Of a stretch of 64,000 bases of DNA, positions 42,846 through 51,858 are shown one piece after another (within the stretch, counting starts at the first letter, position 1; each line of letters opens with the position of its first letter). A program made the position numbers and the translations under genes. This DNA comes from Nitrobacter sp039808345 (GTDB taxonomy: Bacteria > Pseudomonadota > Alphaproteobacteria > Rhizobiales > Xanthobacteraceae). Below the pieces are notes generated by a model. The model saw only the letters and a program-made list of their open reading frames with translations, was not told the origin of the DNA and made no database searches. Location of the stretch: the NCBI RefSeq assembly GCF_047824785.1, contig NZ_CP181167.1, positions 2,604,001 to 2,668,000 on the forward strand, in the 5' to 3' direction.

Positions 42846-44042
42846 ATGTCCAGCCCCGCCCCTGTCACCGACTGGGTTCACGATTTTGACCATACCGACC
42901 CTCGCTGGACCGAAAATCCCTACCCGATCTGGGACGAGCTGCGCGCCCAATGTCCCGTCGCTCACACCGACCGCTTTCTCGGAGTCTACCTGCCGACCAC
43001 CTATGAGGCGGTGAAGGAAATCTGCCACAACACCGAGCATTTTTCGTCGCGCCGCGTGGTGGTCCGCAACTTCCGCCCGGAGCCGCCGCCGCCGGCGCCG
43101 CCGATCACGTCGGACCCGCCAGCGCACAAGCACGCCAAGCAGATCCTGCTCCCGCCTTTTGCGCCTGAAGCCGTGGCGAAGCTGAAGCCGAGGATACGCG
43201 CGATCTGCAATGAACTGATCGACGGTTTCATAAACGAGAAAAGCTGCGACGCGGCGGCCCGCTATACACGATACATTCCGACCCGGGCCATCACCATCAT
43301 GCTGGGCGTGCCGGAAAAGGACGGCGATCTCTTCACCCGGTGGATTCATGAAATACTTGAGGTCGGACTGAATGATGACGCGGCGGTGATGCAGGCCGTT
43401 CATGAAATGGTCGCCTATTTCGCCGGGCAGATCGAAGCAAGAAAAAAGCACCCGACCGATGACCTGATCGCGACATTGATGAATGCGCGGGGCGAGGACG
43501 GACAACCGTTGACGGACATGCATGTCCAGGGCGCGCTGCGCTTGCTGCTGGTCGCCGGCATCGACACCGCGTGGAGCGCCATCGGCTCCTCGTTGTGGCA
43601 CCTCGCGCAAACGCCGGCGGATCGCGAGCGTCTCATCGCCGAGCCGGAACTGATACCGACCGCCGTCGAGGAATTCCTGCGCGCCTTCGCGCCGGCCACG
43701 TCGGGGCGCGAGGTCATGAAAGAAACCACCGTGAGCGGCTGTCCGATGAAGCCCGGCAACATGGTGCTGCTATCCTTCCCGGCCGCCAACCGCGACCCGG
43801 CCGTCTTCCCCGACGCCGACAAGATCATCATCGACCGCAAGGAGAACCGCCACATCGCCTTCGGCGTCGGCATCCATCGCTGCGTCGGCGCCCACCTTGC
43901 GCGCATGGAGATGATCGTTGCGATCGAAGAGTGGCTCAAACGAATTCCGGATTTCCGGCTCGATCCGTCAGGCGAGGTGAAATGGTCCGAGGGCAGCGTG
44001 CGCGGCCCGCGCCAGCTTCCGCTGCTGCTCGGCAAGGCTTGA
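42846..44042 (+). CDS. Cytochrome P450
   Basis: 398-residue soluble bacterial P450 monooxygenase. Seen: I-helix LLVAGIDTAWSAIGSSLWHL (oxygen-activation AGxDT, about residue 240), K-helix EEFLRAF (ExxR), and the heme-binding loop FGVGIHRCVGAHLARMEM with the axial Cys (about 345). The proline-rich PEPPPPAPPITSDPPAHKH before the C-helix is typical of CYP families in this group. It is 36 bases upstream of the hydrolase-OsmC gene, probably co-transcribed. A putidaredoxin reductase-like flavoprotein at 54099 could supply electrons, but no ferredoxin gene is visible. Confidence 0.95.
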   Translation: MSSPAPVTDWVHDFDHTDPRWTENPYPIWDELRAQCPVAHTDRFLGVYLPTTYEAVKEICHNTEHFSSRRVVVRNFRPEPPPPAPPITSDPPAHKHAKQILLPPFAPEAVAKLKPRIRAICNELIDGFINEKSCDAAARYTRYIPTRAITIMLGVPEKDGDLFTRWIHEILEVGLNDDAAVMQAVHEMVAYFAGQIEARKKHPTDDLIATLMNARGEDGQPLTDMHVQGALRLLLVAGIDTAWSAIGSSLWHLAQTPADRERLIAEPELIPTAVEEFLRAFAPATSGREVMKETTVSGCPMKPGNMVLLSFPAANRDPAVFPDADKIIIDRKENRHIAFGVGIHRCVGAHLARMEMIVAIEEWLKRIPDFRLDPSGEVKWSEGSVRGPRQLPLLLGKA

Positions 44043-44078
44043 AGTCTGATCTAACCGCGCAAAAGAAGGAAGCGAGAC

Positions 44079-45299
44079 GTGCCGCACGAACGTTTCCAGT
44101 TTTCGGGATCGGGTGGTCATAAACTTGCGGCCACGCTGGACCTCCCCGACGGCGAACCGGTAGCCTACGCGCTGTTCGCTCATTGCTTTACCTGCGGCAA
44201 GGACGTGCTTGCGGCACGGCGCATCGCCGCCGGGCTGACGAGGCGGGGGATAGCTGTTCTGCGATTCGACTTCACCGGCCTCGGCGCCAGTGAAGGCGAA
44301 TTCGCCAACAGCACGTTCTCCTCCAATGTCGCTGATCTCGTGCTCGCGGCCGACCATTTGCGGCAGATGCGCAAGGCGCCGGCGCTTCTGATCGGCCACA
44401 GCCTCGGCGGCGCGGCCGTGCTCGCTGCCGCGGCACGGATTCCTGAAGCAGAAGCGGTGGTGACGATCGCCGCGCCGTCCGATCCCGCGCATGTCACGCA
44501 CCTGTTCGCCGATCACGTCGCGGACATCCGCGCGCAAGGCACGGTCGAGGTGTCCCTCGCCGGCCGCCCGTTTCCGATCAGCCGGCAATTTCTCGACGAT
44601 ATCGCCGAGCACAACCTGACGGAGCAGATCGCGAACCTGCGAAAAGCGTTGCTCGTCCTGCATTCACCGACCGATGACATCGTCGGCATCGACAACGCCA
44701 CCCGCATCTTCGTTGCTGCAAAACATCCCAAGAGCTTCATATCGCTCGCCGGCGCCGATCATCTGCTAAGCGAGAGGCGCGATACCGGCTACGTGGCTGA
44801 GGTGATCGCCTCCTGGGCGCAGCGTTATCTCGAATCGCAGCCCCACGGCGCCGCCGAAAGTCCCACCTCGCGCGACGTGGTCGTCCGGGAAACCGGTCAC
44901 GGCAAATTCCAGCAGGCCGTGACCGTCGGCCCCCATCGTTTGACGGCCGACGAGCCGATACCGGTCGGAGGCGACGATACCGGACCCGGGCCTTACGACT
45001 TCCTGCTTGCGGCGCTCGGCGCGTGCACCTCGATGACGCTGCGATTATACGCCGAGCGAAAGGCGCTGCCGCTCGATCGCGTAACGGTAACCCTGCGGCA
45101 CAACAAGGTTCATGCGGCGGATTGCGCCGAGTGCGAAACCAAAACCGGTACGCTCGACCAGATCGAGCGCGAGATCGCGATGGAAGGAACGCTCGACCCG
45201 GAGCAGCGGCAGAAACTGATCGACATCGCGGACAAGTGTCCGGTTCACAGGACGCTGACCTCGGAGGTTCGCATCACGACACGCACGGCAAGCCGCTGA
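44079..45299 (+). CDS. Alpha/beta hydrolase fused to OsmC domain
   Basis: 406 residues, two fused domains. Residues ~1-250 are an alpha/beta hydrolase: an HCFTC oxyanion region, then LLIGHSLGGAAVLAAAARIP with nucleophile Ser at about 109, and the catalytic Asp/His in SPTDDIVGID and LAGADHLLSERR. Residues ~265-406 are an OsmC/Ohr-like peroxidase fold with both redox cysteines: AALGACTSMTLRLYAERKAL and DKCPVHRTLTSEV. Starts with GTG at 44079 after AAGGAAG. This fused architecture is known in proteobacteria but its substrate is unsettled; it could hydrolyse and reduce lipid-derived peroxides. Likely co-transcribed with the P450. Confidence 0.9.
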   Translation: MPHERFQFSGSGGHKLAATLDLPDGEPVAYALFAHCFTCGKDVLAARRIAAGLTRRGIAVLRFDFTGLGASEGEFANSTFSSNVADLVLAADHLRQMRKAPALLIGHSLGGAAVLAAAARIPEAEAVVTIAAPSDPAHVTHLFADHVADIRAQGTVEVSLAGRPFPISRQFLDDIAEHNLTEQIANLRKALLVLHSPTDDIVGIDNATRIFVAAKHPKSFISLAGADHLLSERRDTGYVAEVIASWAQRYLESQPHGAAESPTSRDVVVRETGHGKFQQAVTVGPHRLTADEPIPVGGDDTGPGPYDFLLAALGACTSMTLRLYAERKALPLDRVTVTLRHNKVHAADCAECETKTGTLDQIEREIAMEGTLDPEQRQKLIDIADKCPVHRTLTSEVRITTRTASR

Positions 45300-45353
45300 A
45301 CCAGCGTCCGCTCCCAGCGTTGACCGCGAACCTGAGCCAGCACGCCCGCCTAC

Positions 45354-45400
45354 AACGTTTTCGAGCGAAGTGGATACCGGTTCGCTTGAAAGCTCTCTAA
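45354..45400. repeat. Truncated module A repeat
   Basis: Arm acgttttc, core gagcgaagtggataccggtt and cgcttgaaa, then ctctctaa. The distal gaaaacgc arm is missing, so the hairpin cannot form as in complete copies. It lies between the converging OsmC-fusion and DUF6489 genes. Confidence 0.75.
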
Positions 45401-45413
45401 CACCTCGCCGCCT

Positions 45414-45662
45414 CTATTTCTTGCCTGTTGTTCGCCCGGTCCCGAGTCCCGACATGTTGACGAACATATCCTGAAAGCGCTCCGCCATCTTGGGATCGAA
45501 CCAGTCCTTCATGATCGCTTCCGGCGAGAACTTGTCGAGGTTCTCCGCCATCTTTTGCTGAAGCTTGTCCATCACGGCGTTCTGCATCGGCTGAACGTCC
45601 GGGAGCCCCAAAAACTGGCGGGCCTCAAGGGGCGTACACTCGATCTCGATGTTCATCTTCAT
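45414..45662 (-). CDS. DUF6489 small protein
   Basis: 82-residue cytoplasmic protein without signal or membrane segments. The conserved opening IECTPLEARQFLGLPDVQPM is the mark of the alphaproteobacterial DUF6489 family, followed by a helical segment (MDKLQQKMAENLDKFSPEA) and FDPKMAERFQDMFVNMSGLG. Function unknown. I used the ATG at 45662; the longer frame to 45749 overlaps the D-amino-acid dehydrogenase promoter side and is not family-like. It lies just downstream of dadA on the same strand. Confidence 0.8.
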   Translation of the reverse strand: MKMNIEIECTPLEARQFLGLPDVQPMQNAVMDKLQQKMAENLDKFSPEAIMKDWFDPKMAERFQDMFVNMSGLGTGRTTGKK

Positions 45663-45755
45663 GGCGCACTCCGGGAAGGGGCTTGATACCAGCGGGAAGA
45701 CAATATCGCCGCGATGACAGCCGTGGCGCAAGCGCCATGCGAGCCGCATAAGGTT

Positions 45756-47069
45756 TCAACGAAAGCGCTCCGCGGCAAACGGTCTCGGGTCCGCAAACGG
45801 CTCGGCGCCCGTCATCATCTCGGCGAGCAGTCGGCCCGTGACGGGGCCCAGGGTCAGACCGTGATGCTGGTGTCCGAAGTTGAACCACAACCCTCCATGT
45901 CGGGCCGCCTTTCCGATCACCGGCAGCATATCCGGCATGCACGGACGCCGTCCCATCCAGGGCACGGCCTCGATCGCCTCGCCGAGGGGAAACAATTCTC
46001 GCGCCAGAGGCAGCGTTCGTTCGATCTGCACGGGGGTCGGCGGCGCATCACGCCGCGCGAATTCCGCGCCGGTCGTCAGGCGCACGCCCTGATTCATTGG
46101 CGCCAGCAGATAGCCGCGATCCGAATCGAGAACGGGACGATTGAGAACCGCGTTGCCGCGCGGCCTCAGATGCAGATGATACCCGCGCTTGATGCCGAGC
46201 GGCATGTCGTAGCCGAGCGGACGGAAGACATCATCGGACCATGGGCCCATGGCAATCACGGCCTCGCGTCCCATCAGTGCTCCGTTCGGGCCCTCGACGC
46301 GCCATGCCGCCTCACCTTGCGTCAGCGTGCGCGCGTCGGCCGCCATGAAACGCCCGCCTCGACGCACGAACAACGCGGCATAAGCCTTCGTCAGCGCTCC
46401 CGGATCCGGAATAAAGCCCGGCGCGGGCCAGTGAATGGCGCCAGCGAAGTTTCCGGACAGATTCGGCTCGCGCGCGGCGATCGCCCTGGCGTCGAGGATA
46501 TCTCCTTCAACCCCGTACGGGCGAACGCGTTCGAGATCAGCGATGCCCTTGTCCAGCGTCGCTGTCGACCGGAACAGCTTGATCCAGCCGGTCCGACGCA
46601 GAAGCTGCGGCACGCCCGCTTCCGCGATCAGGGCTTCATGCTCGGCAAGGCTGCGGCTGATCAGCGGCAGAGCAGCCATCGCGCTGCGGAGCGCGCGTTC
46701 GGGCGCGGATGCAAAAACATAGCGGATCAGCCACGGCAGAAACGCAGGCAGATCGCGGAAACGATAATGCGCTTCGGGAAAACGGTTCAGCGCATAGCGC
46801 AGAACCTGACGCAGGTCATAAGGAAACACGTACGGGAAAACCGACGCGGATTCGATCAGGCCTGCGTTGCCGTAGCTCGTCTCCTGGCCCACGCCGTCGT
46901 GCCGGTCGACCAGGATGACATCGCGCCCCCGCTTCTGGAGATGCAGCGCCGCGGAAACGCCGACAATTCCCGCGCCGAGGACCAGGACATCTGATTTGAC
47001 TAGAGCCTTTCCGCTTCTGATAGAATCAGAAGCGGGCTCTATGATTTTGTTTTGTCGCGTTTTCTTCAC
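45756..47069 (-). CDS. dadA: D-amino-acid dehydrogenase, N-terminus altered by a repeat
   Basis: FAD-dependent DadA-type dehydrogenase of the DAO superfamily, oxidising D-amino acids to 2-oxo acids. The core runs from SDVLVLGAGIVGVSAALHLQ (Rossmann GxGxxG) to VIGKAARHGGLWFNFGHQHH and GLTLGPVTGRLLAEM, about 414 residues, a normal length. Odd: no ATG, GTG or TTG lies next to the Rossmann strand, because a palindromic repeat (47001-47104) abuts it. The nearest in-frame start is a GTG inside the repeat at 47069 (used here, 437 residues); an ATG at 47162 lies beyond it. The protein therefore begins with repeat-encoded residues, or the gene is poorly expressed. Confidence 0.8.
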   Translation of the reverse strand: MKKTRQNKIIEPASDSIRSGKALVKSDVLVLGAGIVGVSAALHLQKRGRDVILVDRHDGVGQETSYGNAGLIESASVFPYVFPYDLRQVLRYALNRFPEAHYRFRDLPAFLPWLIRYVFASAPERALRSAMAALPLISRSLAEHEALIAEAGVPQLLRRTGWIKLFRSTATLDKGIADLERVRPYGVEGDILDARAIAAREPNLSGNFAGAIHWPAPGFIPDPGALTKAYAALFVRRGGRFMAADARTLTQGEAAWRVEGPNGALMGREAVIAMGPWSDDVFRPLGYDMPLGIKRGYHLHLRPRGNAVLNRPVLDSDRGYLLAPMNQGVRLTTGAEFARRDAPPTPVQIERTLPLARELFPLGEAIEAVPWMGRRPCMPDMLPVIGKAARHGGLWFNFGHQHHGLTLGPVTGRLLAEMMTGAEPFADPRPFAAERFR

Positions 47070-47104
47070 GCGAACCGGTGTCCACTTCGCTTGAAAACGC
47101 TCTA
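47001..47104. repeat. Palindromic repeat, B+A, at the 5' end of dadA
   Basis: Module B (cgcttctgatagaatcagaa) and module A (gcgttttcttcacgcgaacc to gaaaacgc) with tagagc and gctcta ends. Its left end falls where the dadA start codon should be. The whole element is open in the dadA reading frame. Confidence 0.9.
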
Positions 47105-47347
47105 GCGCCACACGGATCTCCGAACGCAGGATCGTACGGCCTCGCCGAACGTTACCCTTCAAACTTAAGTATTGCGGTTCAGGTGCGCAAACCGCCCCGC
47201 TTTGGGTGGCGATTGTCCGCCATCCTCAACTTGCAGATCGCCGCCTTGCGGACACGCCGGACCATGGGAGCGGCGGCGCGGTAATCGTGGCGGGACACAT
47301 CTCGGCCTTCGCCGGGTGACAGCCGGCGAGAGTTTATGGACGAGAGT

Positions 47348-50300
47348 TCATGTCGGTCGCAGGGCTTTCGACTCCATGTCGAATTCGGCGATCTGCCTGC
47401 GGCGTTCGGACTTGGTGCCGCTAAGGTGATCGGTCGCGATCGCGACATAGACCGCCGGAAGCACGAACAGGGTGAACAGCGTTCCGATCATCATGCCGGC
47501 CACGACCACGAGACCGATCGAGAACCGGCTCGCCGCGCCCGCTCCCGACGCCGTCAGCAGCGGCAGCAGACCTGTAACCATTGCCGCGGTCGTCATCAGG
47601 ATGGGACGCAGCCTGACCCGCGCGGCTTTCTCGATCGCCAACCGCTTGTTGAGCTTCTCGTTGATCTGAAGTTCGTTGGCGAATTCGACCATCAGGATGC
47701 CGTGCTTGCTGATAAGGCCGATCAGCGTCAGCAGGCCAACCTGGGTATAGATGTTGATCGTCGCGACGCCGAAGAACAGCGGGATCAGTGCGCCGAGGAT
47801 CGCCATCGGCACGCTGATCATGATGACGAGCGGGTCGCGCAGGCTTTCGAACTGCGCCGCCAGCACCAGGAAGATGATGATGAGCGCGAAGCCGAAGGCA
47901 ATCGCGAGCTGATTGCCTTCGGTGACGTATTGCCGTGCGTCGGCGAGATAATCGTGACTGAATCCCTTCGGCAGGTTTTTCGCCTGCTGTTCGAGGAACT
48001 CCACGGCCTTGCCCACCGTCACGCCCGGCATCGGCACGGCCTGGAAGGTCGCCGCATTGAGCTGGTTGTAGTGGGTCAGCGCATTGGGATCGGTTTCAGT
48101 CTTGATCGAGACCAGCGTGGACAGCGGAATCTGCTGGCCGCCGGCTCCCGGCACGTAATACCCATCGAGGGATTGCGGCGACAGGCGCTCGCCGCGCGGC
48201 ACCTGCGGGATCACCTGATAGGAGCGCCCCTGGAGGTTGAACCGGTTCACATAATTGCCGCCGAGCAACGTCGCCAGCGTCCCGCCGAGCTGCTGCATGG
48301 TGACGCCGAGGTCGTTCGCCTTGGTCCGATCGATGGCGACGCGCACCACCGGCTGGTTATAGTCGAGATCGCTGTCGGAGACGATGAACAGACCGCTTTT
48401 CTTCGCCGCGTCCTTGAGCTTGTTCATTTCCTCATAGACCGTCTGGAAGCTGGAAGTGCTGTAGAGCACCATCTGGACCGGCAGACCACCCGGACCGCCC
48501 GGCAGCGGCGGCCGGTTGAAGGCGAAAGCGTTCACGCCCTCGACCTTGCTGATTTCAGCCTGCACCAGCGGCTTGATGGTCATCGCGGAGCGCTTGCGTT
48601 CGTCCCACGGTTTCAACAACATGCCGGCGATGCCATCGTTGATGCCGTTGGTGCCGTTGATCACGAAGCGCAGGTCGGTCTCGGGAAACCCTGCATAAGC
48701 CTTGTCGAGCTTGTCGCCGTAAAAATCCATGTAGTCGATGTTGGCGTATTTCGGCGCCTTGATGACCGCGAACACGATGCCCTGATCCTCTTCGGGCGCC
48801 AGCTCGGTCGAGGTGTTCGTGTAGAGAAAGCCGACCAGCCCGAGGATCGTCACCGCGAATAGCGCCGTCACCGGCCGGTAGTCGAGCGAGCGATCCAGCT
48901 TCCGACCGTACCAGTCGGTAACCGAACTGAATATCCTGTCGACCTTGGTGGCGAACCATCCCTGCCCGCCGTGCTTGAGCAGCACCGAGCACATCATCGG
49001 CGACAGTGTCAGCGCGATGACGCCGGAGACGATCACCGCCCCCGCCAGCGTGAAAGCGAATTCGCGAAACAGCGCGCCGGTGAGACCACCGAGGAAGCCG
49101 ATCGGCGCATACACCGCGGCCAGCGTGATCGTCATCGAGATGACCGGGCCGACGATTTCGCGCGCGCCCTGCAAGGACGCCTGAACCGCCGACTTGCCCT
49201 CTTCGAGATGCCGGTGGATATTCTCAACCACAACGATGGCGTCATCGACCACAAGGCCGATCGCCAGCACCATCGCCAGCAGCGTCAGCAGGTTGAAGCT
49301 GAAACCCGCCACCATCATCAGCGCGCAGACGCCGATCAGCGACAGCGGGATCGTCACCACCGGGATGATGACCGAACGCAGCGAGGCGAGAAACAGGAAG
49401 ATCACGACGATAACGATGAGGACCGCCTCGATCAGCGTGTTCTGCACCTCGTGAATCGAGGAGGTAATGAACTTGGTCGAGTCGTAAGCCACCTTCATCT
49501 TCATCGAGGGAGGAAGATTCCGCTCAATGTCCGGAAACAGCGCCCGCACTCCGGAAACAATGTTCAGCGGGTTGCCCTGCGGGGTCGCCTGCACGCCGAT
49601 GAAGATCGCACGCTGCCCGCTGAAAGCAACGCTGGCGTTGGTGCTTTGCGCCGCAAGCTCCACCGTGGCGATGTCTTCCATGCGCACGAAGCCGCCGTCC
49701 TTGGCCTTCACCGTCATGCGCTTGAACTGCTCGACGCTTTGCAGGTCGGTATTGGTGGTAACGTTGGAGATCGTATAATAGCCCTTGGTCTGGCCCGCCG
49801 CCGCCTGGAAGTTGTTGGCGGCGATCGCGATGGCGACTTCCGCCGTGGTCACGTTGCGCCCGGCCATCTTCATCGGATCAAGCCATACCCTCATCGCGAA
49901 GGTCTGACCGCCGAGAATGTCGGCCGAAGCCACGCCGTCCACCGTCGACAGGATGGGCTGCACCACGCGCGTCAGATAATCGGAAATGGCCGAGCCCGAC
50001 AACTCGTCGCTCGAGAAGCCGATATACATCACCGCCGTGGTCTCGCCGGTGGACTTCAGGATCACCGGGTCGTTGGCTTCCTTCGGGATCAGATATCTCA
50101 CCGAATTGACCTTCGACAAAACCTCGGTGAGCGCCGCGTTCGGATCGAAGTTCAGCTTGACGTAGACCTTGATCTGGCTCTGACCCTGGGTCGAGGTGGA
50201 GGTGATGTAGTCAACGCCTTCGGCCGACGCGACCGCCTGCTCGATCGGCGTGGTGATAAAGCCCTGCATCAGATCCGGCGACGCGCCCGGATAGATCGTG

Positions 50301-50443
50301 GAGACGGTGATCACGGTGTTGGACAGCTTCGGATACTGCCGGACCGGCAGATTGAAGGCCGCCGCCAGGCCGATCAGCAGGATCAGCAGACTGACGACGA
50401 CCGACAATACCGGCCGCTTGATGAAGATGTCCGTGAATGCCAT
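47348..50443 (-). CDS. RND multidrug efflux permease (AcrB/MexB type)
   Basis: 1031-residue inner-membrane proton-drug antiporter of the HAE1 type. It begins MAFTDIFIKRPVLSVVVSLL with the usual first helix. The proton-relay region AIGLVVDDAIVVVENIHRHL carries the two aspartates of helix 4 (about residue 400). Periplasmic porter motifs include YPGASPDLMQGFITTPIEQA, and LTLIGLISKHGILMVEFANE marks helix 10. The C-terminus ends ...DMESKALRPT without truncation. It is downstream of the adaptor gene (202-base gap that holds a repeat) and shares its strand with the TetR gene. No outer-membrane factor gene is visible here. Confidence 0.94.
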   Translation of the reverse strand: MAFTDIFIKRPVLSVVVSLLILLIGLAAAFNLPVRQYPKLSNTVITVSTIYPGASPDLMQGFITTPIEQAVASAEGVDYITSTSTQGQSQIKVYVKLNFDPNAALTEVLSKVNSVRYLIPKEANDPVILKSTGETTAVMYIGFSSDELSGSAISDYLTRVVQPILSTVDGVASADILGGQTFAMRVWLDPMKMAGRNVTTAEVAIAIAANNFQAAAGQTKGYYTISNVTTNTDLQSVEQFKRMTVKAKDGGFVRMEDIATVELAAQSTNASVAFSGQRAIFIGVQATPQGNPLNIVSGVRALFPDIERNLPPSMKMKVAYDSTKFITSSIHEVQNTLIEAVLIVIVVIFLFLASLRSVIIPVVTIPLSLIGVCALMMVAGFSFNLLTLLAMVLAIGLVVDDAIVVVENIHRHLEEGKSAVQASLQGAREIVGPVISMTITLAAVYAPIGFLGGLTGALFREFAFTLAGAVIVSGVIALTLSPMMCSVLLKHGGQGWFATKVDRIFSSVTDWYGRKLDRSLDYRPVTALFAVTILGLVGFLYTNTSTELAPEEDQGIVFAVIKAPKYANIDYMDFYGDKLDKAYAGFPETDLRFVINGTNGINDGIAGMLLKPWDERKRSAMTIKPLVQAEISKVEGVNAFAFNRPPLPGGPGGLPVQMVLYSTSSFQTVYEEMNKLKDAAKKSGLFIVSDSDLDYNQPVVRVAIDRTKANDLGVTMQQLGGTLATLLGGNYVNRFNLQGRSYQVIPQVPRGERLSPQSLDGYYVPGAGGQQIPLSTLVSIKTETDPNALTHYNQLNAATFQAVPMPGVTVGKAVEFLEQQAKNLPKGFSHDYLADARQYVTEGNQLAIAFGFALIIIFLVLAAQFESLRDPLVIMISVPMAILGALIPLFFGVATINIYTQVGLLTLIGLISKHGILMVEFANELQINEKLNKRLAIEKAARVRLRPILMTTAAMVTGLLPLLTASGAGAASRFSIGLVVVAGMMIGTLFTLFVLPAVYVAIATDHLSGTKSERRRQIAEFDMESKALRPT

Positions 50444-50535
50444 GAAGGCGCTCCATTGACGCGTGGCTGCTCCGGCGAGCGGAGCATGACCGCGAGACGT
50501 TCGATCGATCCGGATCCGCCACGTGACGGATCCGG

Positions 50536-50643
50536 CTCTAGAGTCTTTCACCGCTTCATGGAAACGGTGAAAGACTCTATCTTTATGTTTTGACGCGTTT
50601 TCTTCACGCGAACCGGATTCCACTTCGCTCGAAAACGCTATAG
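50536..50643. repeat. Palindromic repeat inside the efflux operon
   Basis: A variant B hairpin (gagtctttcaccg / cggtgaaagactc, nearly perfect) is followed by a complete A module (gcgttttc ... gaaaacgc). It fills the gap between the adaptor stop (50646) and the permease start (50443), so it is transcribed within the operon and could affect relative expression. Confidence 0.88.
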
Positions 50644-50645
50644 TA

Positions 50646-51857
50646 TCAGTTCAGCGGCGGCTCCGCCGGAATCTGCGGCATCGGATCCTTCGAGATCTCG
50701 ACCGCGGCTCCCGACTGCAGCTTGAGCTGGCCGACCGCGGCGACCCTGTCGCCGGGCTGCACGCCTTTCTCGATGATCGCGCGACCATTGATCCGGTCGC
50801 CGGTGCGGACAAAGGTGCGCTCGACCGTCAGGCTGGTCTTGCCGTCATCCTCCTTCTTCTCCTTGATGAGATAGACGGAGTCGCCATACAGCGTGTAATC
50901 GACCGCGGTTTCCGGGACCGTGACAGCCGGCGGCTTGTCCGGCAGCACCACGATCACATCGGCGAACATGCCGGGTTTAAGGATGTTGTCCGGGTTGACG
51001 ATGGTGGCCTGGACGCGAATGTTGCGGGTTTCGGTGGCTATCTGGGGCTCGATGGTGGTGATCTTGCCGTCAAACTCCCTGCCCGGATAGGCATCGACCG
51101 ACACCCGCACCGTCTGGCCGACCGCAAGCCGCGCGCTGTCCTTTTCAGTCACGGTGAAGTTCGCGAACAGGGTCGACAGATCGGTCAGCGACACGATCTG
51201 CGTCCCCGCGGTCAGGAACTGTCCCACTTCCACCTGACGCACGCCGAGCACGCCGTCGAACGGCGCGCGCACCAGCTTCTGCGAAATGATCGCTTCGGTC
51301 TTGGCGATGCCGGCATTGGCCTGGTCGAAAGCGGCCTGCGTCTGGTCCACCGTCACCTGCGGACCGACCTGGCGCGCGGCGAGCTGCCTCGCCCGTTCCA
51401 GGGCAAGTCTTGAGACCGTCGCCTGGGCCTTGAAGCTGGCCAGATCGCCCTGCTCCGGCTGGTCGAACAGTTGAACCAGCGGCGCCCCCTTGACGACGCG
51501 GCTGCCGGCCGTGAACAAAATCTCGGTGATGCGCCCGTTCACATCGGACGTCACGTTGACCTGATGCACCGCGGCCAGGCTGCCCACCGCCCGCTGCAGA
51601 TTGGGCAGGACTTCCGATTTGACCTCGACCGCGCTGATGGTCACCGGCGGCGGTTTATTGTTGGCGAAGAACTGCGCGATCATGTGCGCGCGGAACGCGT
51701 TGAACCCGACCAGCCCGCCGACCAGCAATACAAGCAGTATGCCGGCAATGATGAACCAGCGCACCATGCGCACCGGGCGCTTGCGAGGATTCTCGTCCAG
51801 TTCGCGCGGCGGTACCTCGGTCTTGTCGCCGGTATCGCCTTCCCTTCTTACCGTCAT
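50646..51857 (-). CDS. RND efflux membrane fusion protein (periplasmic adaptor)
   Basis: 403 residues, MexA/AcrA-like. A single N-terminal membrane helix (IIAGILLVLLVGGLVGFNAF) anchors it. A lipoyl-type domain (VNVTSDVNGRITEILFTAGS, about residue 80), a coiled hairpin (residues ~110-170) and beta-barrel segments (VSLTDLSTLFANFTVTEKDS) follow. The start at ATG 51857 lies one base after the TetR stop; an ATG at 51866 overlaps the TetR gene but has a worse-placed ribosome-binding site. It forms a tetR-adaptor-permease operon. Confidence 0.9.
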   Translation of the reverse strand: MTVRREGDTGDKTEVPPRELDENPRKRPVRMVRWFIIAGILLVLLVGGLVGFNAFRAHMIAQFFANNKPPPVTISAVEVKSEVLPNLQRAVGSLAAVHQVNVTSDVNGRITEILFTAGSRVVKGAPLVQLFDQPEQGDLASFKAQATVSRLALERARQLAARQVGPQVTVDQTQAAFDQANAGIAKTEAIISQKLVRAPFDGVLGVRQVEVGQFLTAGTQIVSLTDLSTLFANFTVTEKDSARLAVGQTVRVSVDAYPGREFDGKITTIEPQIATETRNIRVQATIVNPDNILKPGMFADVIVVLPDKPPAVTVPETAVDYTLYGDSVYLIKEKKEDDGKTSLTVERTFVRTGDRINGRAIIEKGVQPGDRVAAVGQLKLQSGAAVEISKDPMPQIPAEPPLN

Positions 51858-51858
51858 G

